From DATIJJ01 sp039936115 (GTDB taxonomy: Bacteria > Pseudomonadota > Gammaproteobacteria > DSM-16500), in NCBI GenBank assembly GCA_039936115.1, contig JBDTIZ010000294.1, positions 1 through 12,310 of the forward strand: 12,310 bases of DNA. The letters run 5' to 3'. Below the pieces are notes generated by a model. The model had not been told where the DNA came from. It saw only the letters and a program-made list of their open reading frames with translations, and made no database searches. Positions 7,000-12,310 of this stretch are shown here, one piece after another. Position numbers and translations under genes: made by a program. The stretch's first letter is position 1. The number at the start of each line of letters is the position of its first letter.

Positions 7000-7011
7000 T
7001 GCAACGTTGCA
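7000..7011. promoter_or_regulatory. 12-bp perfect palindrome upstream of the lipoprotein gene
   Basis: TGCAACGTTGCA is a perfect palindrome about 50 nt upstream of the lipoprotein start, in the 78-bp gap after the methyltransferase stop. It could be a dimeric repressor site, but it occurs once here and no regulator is encoded nearby. Confidence 0.25.
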
Positions 7012-7029
7012 CCAGGTTGTGGCGGGTGT

Positions 7030-8622
7030 CTAACGCTCTAAAACATATAAATGGCCATGCACAGGTTCATTGTTTTGCATGCGAGTCATAACATTCTGGT
7101 AATAAACAATCGTTAAATTATTTTTTTGAATCATTGGGTCTAGATAATTTTTTTGATGTGAAAAACGACCGGACTGATTCATACGATAATCACCTTCCGC
7201 ACAAATTTCCGTATTAAACGCAAATAAACCGTGCGCCCGCAACGCATGACTAATTTGTTTAAATAATAATTCCAAATCACCCAAATATACCAAAACATCG
7301 CCTGCCAAAATTAAATTATACGCAGCGTTTTTGTCGGCTAAAAAAGTATTAAGCTCACTAGCATGTAAAGCTGTATAAATATTTTTTTCAGCCGCAACGT
7401 GTAACATTTTTTCTGATAGATCAACGCCAACCAACGATTTTGCAAAAGGTTTAAAGAGTGCGCCACATAATCCTGTCCCACAACCTAAATCTAAGATATC
7501 AAGTGATTGCGGCGACATGGTTTTAATAGTATTAATCGCATGAAATAATTGCTCTGGAATTTTGTAATCAAGCGCGCTTAATAAATGCGGTTCATAATGA
7601 TCTGCATACGCATCAAATAAAGAGCGCACATAATCAGGCGGCGCGGCTAATAATCGTTTGTTTTGTGAGAGCATGTTTATCGTGTAAACAATCGCTGCAT
7701 TTTCTGGCTGCAAACGTGAAGCTTCTTTAAAATGTTCTAATGCAAATGCAACATGTTGTTTAGCGAGAAATGCAACTCCTAAATTATTATGTGCCGCAAA
7801 AGAATCCGGATCTAATTGAACTGTTTGTTGATAATGTTGAATTGCATTGTCAATATTGCCTTGCTGCATATTAATGACGCCAAGATTAAATAATATTTGT
7901 GCGTCTGGCATAAGCGCTAATGCTTTTGCATAATGTAATTTTGCTTCGTTTAAAGCGCCTTTTTTTAAATAACAGGTCGCGAGGTTAGATTGCGTTTCAA
8001 AATGATGCGGATGTGTTGCTTCAATAGCGATAAAATGATTTAACGCTTCAGTGATTTTATCTTGGCGCATTAAGATGCAGGCAAGATGAAATCGCGCAGC
8101 AAAATGATCAGGTGAGAGCGTTAGTAGTGTTTGATAAGTTTTTTCAGCTGCAGTTAATTTTTCTTGTTTGGCGAATGCTAAACCTAGATTGTAATAAGCA
8201 TCGACAAAATCCGGTTTTTTTTCAAGAGTATGTTGAAATAACTGGATGGCGTCGGTTAATTTCTCTTGCGCGTAATAAACAGTTCCTAAATTATTTAAAG
8301 CCGGCACATAGTCAGGGTGGTTTTGTATCGTCTTTTTTAGAATAGCTTCTGCTTGGGCATAATCGCCTTGAATTTTTAATGAGTTGGCAAGATGAAGTTG
8401 CAAAGTAGGGTCATTGGGCTGAAATTCCATCGCGATCTGTAGGTAATGAACAGCATCGGCAAATTTTGCTTGTTGCGCATACAGAATTGCCAACGAATGC
8501 AGTGCCGAAATGTCGCGTGGATTTTTTCGCAAAATAGCTAAATAGCCTTTTTCTGCCTGATCAAGCTCTCCTTGCGTGTGAAGCGCGCGCACTGCTGTAA
8601 GATCTAAATTATTTTTTTTCAT
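7030..8622 (-). CDS. TPR-repeat SAM-dependent methyltransferase (COG4976-like)
   Basis: This is a 530-residue two-part protein. Residues 1-320 are about nine tetratricopeptide repeats, each with the ALNNLG...A..LF or similar pattern (for example ALNNLGTVYYAQ at 108-119 and AAHNNLGVAFLA at 276-287). They form a protein-binding superhelix. Residues about 330-530 are a class I methyltransferase: FDAYADHYEPHL at 336-347 is the typical entry motif of this group, DLGCGTG at 378-384 is the SAM-binding loop, and D401 in VGVDLS should contact the ribose. There is no signal peptide, so it acts in the cytoplasm. The arrangement matches COG4976, predicted TPR methyltransferases whose substrate is unknown; the TPR part probably selects it. 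A GGTG-type site precedes ATG 8622. It is divergent from aroA across 62 bp and is AT-rich (block 7261-7320 has 16 G/C of 60). Confidence 0.88.
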   Translation of the reverse strand: MKKNNLDLTAVRALHTQGELDQAEKGYLAILRKNPRDISALHSLAILYAQQAKFADAVHYLQIAMEFQPNDPTLQLHLANSLKIQGDYAQAEAILKKTIQNHPDYVPALNNLGTVYYAQEKLTDAIQLFQHTLEKKPDFVDAYYNLGLAFAKQEKLTAAEKTYQTLLTLSPDHFAARFHLACILMRQDKITEALNHFIAIEATHPHHFETQSNLATCYLKKGALNEAKLHYAKALALMPDAQILFNLGVINMQQGNIDNAIQHYQQTVQLDPDSFAAHNNLGVAFLAKQHVAFALEHFKEASRLQPENAAIVYTINMLSQNKRLLAAPPDYVRSLFDAYADHYEPHLLSALDYKIPEQLFHAINTIKTMSPQSLDILDLGCGTGLCGALFKPFAKSLVGVDLSEKMLHVAAEKNIYTALHASELNTFLADKNAAYNLILAGDVLVYLGDLELLFKQISHALRAHGLFAFNTEICAEGDYRMNQSGRFSHQKNYLDPMIQKNNLTIVYYQNVMTRMQNNEPVHGHLYVLER

Positions 8623-8624
8623 GC

Positions 8625-8652
8625 TTCACCCTTCAAAAAAAATTGCTATACT
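8625..8652 (+). promoter_or_regulatory. Extended -10 promoter for aroA
   Basis: TATACT at 8647-8652 is preceded by TGC at 8644-8646, which makes an extended -10. A TTCACC -35-like box lies 16 nt further upstream at 8625-8630. Transcription starting about 7 nt later would leave a leader of about 25 nt carrying AGGA at 8670-8673. Confidence 0.55.
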
Positions 8653-8684
8653 CTTAAAAGATAGATTTTAGGATAAATTGCGCA

Positions 8685-9956
8685 ATGAAGCGATCAATTC
8701 GCACGACAAAAAACCCCATTCAGGCGCGAGTCTCTATCCCCGGTTCAAAAAGCATTACCAATCGCGCTTTATTGCTGGCGGCGTTGGCGGATGGTGTTTC
8801 AGAAATTACGCAGATCTTGATCAGCGAGGATACGCTTGCATTTATCGAAGCGTTACGTCAGCTAGGGGTCATGATCCAGCTGGATAAAACGGCGCAGTAT
8901 TGTGTTGTAGGCGGCTGCGGCGGTCGTTTTCCAAAACGTGCGGCGGCACTCTGGTGTGCAGATGCTGGAACCGTTGCTCGATTTTTATTGGCGGCATGTG
9001 CTTCATCGCCGGGCAGTTATTCGTTTGATGGCTCTGAACAATTGCGCAGCCGTCCCATTGAGTTGCTACTCAGGGTGCTTTGCATGCAAGGCGCATCTGT
9101 TCTGCCGAAAAACGCGACTCGAATGCCTTTTATGCTTCAAGGGACAGATGGTTTGAAAGGCGATGAAATTGAAATTGACGGCTCGGAAACAGGCCAGTTT
9201 GTCTCTGCTTTATTGATGGCATTACCTTATGCCAAAACGCCGGCTACAGTTCTGGCGCATGATTTAGTTGGCCGCGCATTTGTGGATATGACTTGTGCCA
9301 TGATGGCGGAATTTGGCGTGGTCGTGAGACGTCTGCATCAAGGTCTTTTTTCAGTGCCCACACCGCAACGTTATGTCGCGCGTGATTATGTTGTAGAACC
9401 TGATTTGACAACCGCTTCATATTTTTTTGCGGCAGCCGCAGTGACAAAAGGGCGGGTAACGATACAGCCTGTCAATTCGAAAAAAACCCACCAGGGCGAT
9501 ATTAAATTTTTAGCAATCTTAGAAAAAATGGGTTGCGAGGTAATCGAAAATTTAACGGGCTTAACGGTGAAAGGTCCGCTTGAGCTAAAAGGTGTTAGTG
9601 TTGATATGCGTGATTGTTCAGACACGTTTATGACAGTTGCTGCCATTGCTTCTTTTGCCAAAACCCCAACGACGATTACGAATATCGGCCATACGCGATT
9701 ACAAGAATCCAATCGCATTAGTGTGATGCGACAAGAGTTAGAAAAATTAAAAATCAAAGTGGAAGAAGGGCCTGATTGGATTAAGGTTTATCCTAGCGAG
9801 CCAGTCGGCGGCAAAATTGATTCGAATCAAGATCACAGAATTGCGATGGCTTTTTCCATTATTGGTTTGTGTGTCCCTGGCGTTGAAATTGAGGGAGCGG
9901 AATGTGTCTCAAAGACTTGTCCGAATTTTTTTGCTTTGTGGGATGAGCTTTACTAA
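8685..9956 (+). CDS. aroA: 3-phosphoshikimate 1-carboxyvinyltransferase (EPSP synthase)
   Basis: This is the sixth enzyme of the shikimate pathway: it joins phosphoenolpyruvate to shikimate-3-phosphate to make EPSP, the precursor of chorismate and aromatic amino acids. The length of 423 is normal. Residues match Escherichia coli numbering well: Lys22, Ser23 and Arg27 in PGSKSITNR, Gln171, Asp313 in CSDTF, Glu341 and Arg344 in QESNRI, Arg385 in DHRIAM, and Lys410 in SKTCP. Unusual points are CADAGTVARF at 91-100 in place of GNAGTAMRP, and Thr-Gly-Gln at 169-171 in place of Ser-Ser-Gln. Several blocks (QGD..F, ESNRI, MTCAMM) recall fungal AROM-type EPSP synthases more than the usual Legionella or Coxiella enzymes. 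The first half is richer in G+C than its neighbours (block 8941-9000 has 34 of 60). It is a lone gene, not in a serC-aroA-cmk cluster. AGGA lies 11 nt before the start. Confidence 0.94.
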   Translation: MKRSIRTTKNPIQARVSIPGSKSITNRALLLAALADGVSEITQILISEDTLAFIEALRQLGVMIQLDKTAQYCVVGGCGGRFPKRAAALWCADAGTVARFLLAACASSPGSYSFDGSEQLRSRPIELLLRVLCMQGASVLPKNATRMPFMLQGTDGLKGDEIEIDGSETGQFVSALLMALPYAKTPATVLAHDLVGRAFVDMTCAMMAEFGVVVRRLHQGLFSVPTPQRYVARDYVVEPDLTTASYFFAAAAVTKGRVTIQPVNSKKTHQGDIKFLAILEKMGCEVIENLTGLTVKGPLELKGVSVDMRDCSDTFMTVAAIASFAKTPTTITNIGHTRLQESNRISVMRQELEKLKIKVEEGPDWIKVYPSEPVGGKIDSNQDHRIAMAFSIIGLCVPGVEIEGAECVSKTCPNFFALWDELY

Positions 9957-10013
9957 TTAATTTTCAATAAATCTCTGTAAATACTAATAATCCTTACCCA
10001 TCTAGATGTAGGC

Positions 10014-10019
10014 TATAAT
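10014..10019 (+). promoter_or_regulatory. TATAAT box before the decayed gene
   Basis: A consensus TATAAT lies in the 9957-10049 gap after aroA, about 30 nt before the open part of the pseudogene. A -35 at 17-nt spacing (TCCTTA, 9991-9996) is poor. It may be the relic promoter of the decayed gene. Confidence 0.35.
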
Positions 10020-10049
10020 AAAATAAAAGTATATTTATTCTTAGAGTAG

Positions 10050-10575
10050 AGTCATTTTAAAAAAAGTCGAGAGAATTTAGAAGACCCTGAGCTCGTAAAA
10101 GCTTTAAAAAACCTATTGAAAGTAAGGAAAATCCTTATGTTATTTTGGGTTTTGAAAATGAGGTTGATAAAGAAATCGTTGGTTTAAAAACTTATCCTAA
10201 ATACTCCCCTCAATATCTGGCACAAAAAATTTTATTAGAAGAAGATGATGTAGATCAACTTTATATAAAATATTTTCGAGAGGATTTTTATCAAAAACAA
10301 ATAAAAGACATAGCAAGATATATACGGATTCCGGCTCTTTTAAGCCAGAAATTGGGGCATTAAAGATCACATTAGAAGAATCATTTCATTGTAAAATATC
10401 TGAAGACATTATTCATAGCGCTAAAAATTTTTCGTTTACTTGGCGTGTAGAAAGGGTCAATCATTTTATAGATATTCCAGCTCCCCCAACGCAAGAGGAA
10501 TTTGAAAAACGTTTTAAGGAAAATCTTGAAAAATTCGAGCCGCCCAAAGCCATACAACCAGGGAAGTCTATGTAA
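10050..10575 (+). pseudogene. Decayed gene of unknown function with two frame breaks
   Basis: Three consecutive open segments in three frames join into one protein-like reading of about 175 residues. Segment one starts after the TAG at 10047-10049, has no ATG, GTG or TTG, and contains ENLEDPELVKALK. At the A-run 10106-10111 the reading moves to the -1 frame (PIESKENPYVILGFENEV, then KYSPQYLAQKILLEE), which runs to the stop at 10361-10363. A further -1 shift near 10311-10330 leads into TDSGSFKPEIGALKITLEE and a tail ending in QPGKSM with TAA at 10573-10575. Each break is restored by adding one base, so single-base deletions are the simplest cause. The tail is charged and proline-containing. 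No family is recognised. It fills most of the gap between aroA and pcnB, which converges on it. Confidence 0.62.
10106..10112 (+). other. Canonical -1 slippery heptamer A_AAA_AAC at the first frame break
   Basis: In the frame of the first pseudogene segment the codons read TTA AAA AAC, which gives the heptamer A_AAA_AAC. Slipping back one base gives CCT ATT GAA, exactly the frame that continues. A small hairpin (AAGGA/TCCTT, 10124-10136) begins 12 nt downstream. Programmed frameshifting is possible, but the second break has no such site, so a deletion in the A-run is more likely. Confidence 0.35.
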
Positions 10576-10612
10576 ATTTCTCCCCGGCTTCTTTTTGAGT
10601 TGCAGTGTGCGG

Positions 10613-11989
10613 TTATTCTTTAGGCATTTCCGGAACCTGTTTTTTTCTAAATTTTCTCGACCGGTGCTTCCTGCGATGTGGCAATTTCCCTGATTCTTTC
10701 AACAATTTTTCACGTTGCGCCGTATCACCCTCACTAAACTGAGTCCACCAGTCACCAATTTCACCAACTGGTTCGCCTGCTTTGATACGTAATAACAATA
10801 AATCATATGCAGCACGAAACCGCGGATGTTCTAATGTGCGATGAGGTCTTGAACCGTGACGATGTAAAAAATGATGTTGCAACAAACAAATTTCACGAAT
10901 CGAAACCAGCAGCGTGCGTGGAATCGCTAATTGTTTAGTTTGAAGTTTTATTACATGCTGCATTGCTTTTTCAATTGCAATATAAGGCGGTAATTCTTCG
11001 GTTTGAATTTGCGCGACATAACGCATCACTGGATGCCACAATAACACTGCTAATAAAAACGCCGGCGAAACAGTTTTGCCTTCTTGGATGCGCTGATCAG
11101 TATTAGTCAGTGCTTCTTCCAATAATTTTTCAGTTTCGGGTTGATTTAAGCAAGCGACAGTTTGAGGAAACAATTGCTCAAGTAAGCGATATTTTTGCAA
11201 TAACTTAAACGTCGGTGCGGTCGCGCCTTCTTGAAAAAGTTTTAACACTTCTTGGAACAATCGTGCTGATGAGACATTTTGGATCAAATGACTGAGTTGA
11301 GTCAGCGGTGCTTCTGTTTCCGGGCTGATGCTAATATCCAATTTACCCATAAACCTTACGGCGCGTAGCAATCGTACAGGATCTTCATGGAAGCGCTGAT
11401 CGGGATCCCCAATCATGCGTAACATTTTGTCTTTAATGTCTTGCATGCCGTTGGTGTAATCCACCACGGAAAAATCAGCAATATTGTAATAAAGCGAATT
11501 AATAGTGAAATCACGTCGCCAGACATCATCTTCAATATCGCCGTACACGTTATCGCGAATAATCATACCTTCATGCATTTTAGCGTGATGTTCGGGCGCT
11601 TTTTCGTGATGTGTGCGAAACGTGGCCACTTCGATAATCTCTTTCCCGAACACGATATGTGCAAGGCGAAACCGTTTACCGATAAGCCGACAATTTTTGA
11701 AAAGCTTGCGCACATCTTCAGGCCGCGCATCCGTCGCAATATCAAAATCCTTAGGCCGGCGTCCTAATAACAAGTCGCGCACACAACCACCCACTAAAAA
11801 ACCTCCATATCCACCGCTATTCAACCGGTAGAGCACTTTCAGTGCATTACGATTGATATTATCGCGAGAAATAGTGTGATCTTTACGCGGGATAATGGTG
11901 GGTTGAATTCTTTTATGGGCAGAAGGCTGCTCTTTCTTAAGACGCTGGAGAAAACCTTTTAACAGCTTAATAATTTTCTTGATCCTCAA
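10613..11989 (-). CDS. pcnB: Poly(A) polymerase I, non-ATG start
   Basis: This enzyme adds poly(A) tails to RNA 3' ends and thereby speeds decay of mRNA and small RNAs. It is a class II nucleotidyltransferase: LVGGCVRDLLLGRRPKDFD carries the DxD metal ligands (Asp81, Asp83 from the start used here), RRDFTINSLYYN and EDPVRLLRAVRF follow, and the C-terminal tail is very basic (HRRKHRSRKFRKK). CRLIGKRFRLAH matches the signature that separates poly(A) polymerases from CCA-adding enzymes. The only in-frame ATG upstream (12113-12115) lies inside the tRNA-Glu gene and cannot be the start. Candidates are TTG 11989 (458 residues) or tandem ATT codons at 11974 and 11971, the first 9 nt after GAGG (453 residues). 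E. coli pcnB is known to start at AUU, so an ATT start is credible. No folK follows, unlike many relatives. Confidence 0.92.
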   Translation of the reverse strand: MRIKKIIKLLKGFLQRLKKEQPSAHKRIQPTIIPRKDHTISRDNINRNALKVLYRLNSGGYGGFLVGGCVRDLLLGRRPKDFDIATDARPEDVRKLFKNCRLIGKRFRLAHIVFGKEIIEVATFRTHHEKAPEHHAKMHEGMIIRDNVYGDIEDDVWRRDFTINSLYYNIADFSVVDYTNGMQDIKDKMLRMIGDPDQRFHEDPVRLLRAVRFMGKLDISISPETEAPLTQLSHLIQNVSSARLFQEVLKLFQEGATAPTFKLLQKYRLLEQLFPQTVACLNQPETEKLLEEALTNTDQRIQEGKTVSPAFLLAVLLWHPVMRYVAQIQTEELPPYIAIEKAMQHVIKLQTKQLAIPRTLLVSIREICLLQHHFLHRHGSRPHRTLEHPRFRAAYDLLLLRIKAGEPVGEIGDWWTQFSEGDTAQREKLLKESGKLPHRRKHRSRKFRKKQVPEMPKE

Positions 11990-12015
11990 AACATCACTAA
12001 TAACGATTAGTTTGA

Positions 12016-12043
12016 TTAACTTACCAAAATTTTTGCGTATAAT
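12016..12043 (+). promoter_or_regulatory. Sigma-70 promoter of tRNA-Glu
   Basis: There is a consensus -10 TATAAT at 12038-12043 and a TTAACT -35 at 12016-12021, with a 16-nt spacer. The mature tRNA begins 34 nt after the -10, implying a 5' leader of about 25-27 nt to be removed by RNase P. Confidence 0.65.
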
Positions 12044-12067
12044 ACCACACTTGTCTTTTTCCAAGAA
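12039..12067 (-). promoter_or_regulatory. Possible pcnB promoter overlapping the tRNA promoter
   Basis: Read on the minus strand, TATTAT (12039-12044) lies 17 nt downstream of TTCTTG (12062-12067). The -10 shares five of its six base pairs with the tRNA -10 on the other strand. The -35 is poor, so the exact position is uncertain, but pcnB has little other space for a promoter between the tRNA gene and its start. Confidence 0.35.
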
Positions 12068-12076
12068 AGCGTCTTT

Positions 12077-12152
12077 GCTCCCTTCGTCTAGTGGCCTAGG
12101 ACGTCGCCCTCTCACGGCGGTAACGCGGATTCGAATTCCGCAGGGAGCGCCA
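12077..12152 (+). tRNA. tRNA-Glu (anticodon CTC)
   Basis: This is a 76-nt cloverleaf with the 3' CCA encoded. The acceptor stem GCTCCCT/AGGGAGC pairs perfectly. The anticodon arm TCGCC/GGCGG (closing T·G) holds the loop CTCTCAC with anticodon CTC, which reads GAG. The T arm GCGGA/TCCGC encloses TTCGAAT. The overall sequence follows bacterial tRNA-Glu closely, for example the start CTTCGTCTAG and GGCGGTAAC after the anticodon stem. Most bacteria rely on the TTC isoacceptor, so this is probably the second tRNA-Glu. It is back to back with pcnB, and an IS30-type element begins within 40 nt of its 3' end. No clear terminator is visible after it. Confidence 0.96.
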
Positions 12153-12192
12153 ATTTATTCAGTAAGTTACAAGTTTTGCCATTGGGCGGATT

Positions 12193-12310
12193 TTAGTCCC
12201 AAATGCGACAGTCATTTTTGTACTGCTGTATAAACACTTCTTGAGGCGTTTTGTACCCCAAACATTTTCGAGGGCACCGGTTCATTTTTGCTGCTAATAG
12301 ATCAAGGTCT
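12193..12310 (-). mobile_element. IS30-family transposase, 3' end only
   Basis: On the minus strand the last 39 codons of a transposase enter from the right edge. They read LAAKMNRCPRKCLGYKTPQE, then VFIQQYKNDCRIWD and a stop at 12193-12195. The NRCPRKCLGYKTPQEVF block is the conserved C-terminal end of IS30-family DDE transposases, shortly after the catalytic glutamate. Whether the element is intact cannot be judged because the rest lies outside the window. The IS end must fall in the 40 nt between the tRNA-Glu CCA (12152) and the stop, but the terminal inverted repeat cannot be fixed with only one end visible. Confidence 0.85.

Noticed and set aside
10106..10136. Programmed ribosomal frameshift as the main explanation for the broken gene
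   Set aside because: The heptamer is canonical, but the downstream hairpin has only 5 bp, the second break has no slippery site, and no start codon exists.
10502..10693. 63-codon open frame spanning the pseudogene end and pcnB 3' end
   Set aside because: It crosses two better-supported coding regions in the wrong frame and has no ribosome site.
12077..12115. N-terminal extension of pcnB to the ATG at 12115
   Set aside because: It would run through the tRNA-Glu gene and both promoters, and adds residues not seen in PcnB.
1..12310. Defence island, CRISPR array, toxin-antitoxin pair or biosynthetic cluster
   Set aside because: No regularly spaced repeats, nuclease/helicase genes, paired small genes or assembly-line enzymes are visible; the content is mainly housekeeping with repeats between genes.

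Overview
The window looks like chromosomal DNA from an AT-rich gammaproteobacterium. The protein set and style (SURF1 beside a DUF2909 protein, a short S49 SppA, a COG4976 TPR-methyltransferase, PcnB, a DUF2807 lipoprotein) would fit the Legionella/Coxiella part of the class. That placement is inference from remembered protein resemblances, not a search result.

Layout. 1-122: a perfect 13-bp inverted repeat and nothing else clear. 123-1128: a divergent pair, SURF1 (cytochrome oxidase assembly, minus) and a twin-membrane-segment DUF2909 protein (plus). 1150-2576: two overlapping genes, a soluble helical protein and a four-helix FUSC/aromatic-acid-exporter-like protein; together they look like a FUSC exporter lacking its first membrane half. 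2577-2734: a repeat-filled gap between converging genes. 2735-4715: a 3-mercaptopyruvate sulfurtransferase (minus) divergent from an SppA-type membrane peptidase (plus). 4716-5000: a roughly 140-bp palindromic MITE-like element. 5001-5618: an unrecognised exported protein with a good terminator. 5698-8622: a DUF2807 lipoprotein and a TPR-methyltransferase, both minus. 8685-9956: aroA, divergent from the methyltransferase. 10050-10575: a decayed gene with two frame breaks. 10613-11989: pcnB (poly(A) polymerase, minus), with no usable ATG. 12077-12152: tRNA-Glu(CTC), back to back with pcnB. 12193-12310: the 3' end of an IS30-family transposase entering from the right edge.

How the genes relate. 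This is mostly housekeeping: respiratory oxidase assembly, sulfur transfer, envelope proteolysis, aromatic amino acid synthesis and RNA 3'-end turnover. Accessory material sits in the gaps: three palindromic repeat loci, a pseudogene and an IS element. Only SURF1/DUF2909 (same process) and the overlapping FUSC pair (probably same complex) show clear functional coupling. I saw no defence system, CRISPR array or secondary-metabolite cluster. The points most worth checking are the non-ATG start of pcnB, the unusual active-site residues of AroA, the large palindrome after sppA, and the frameshifted gene with a canonical slippery heptamer.
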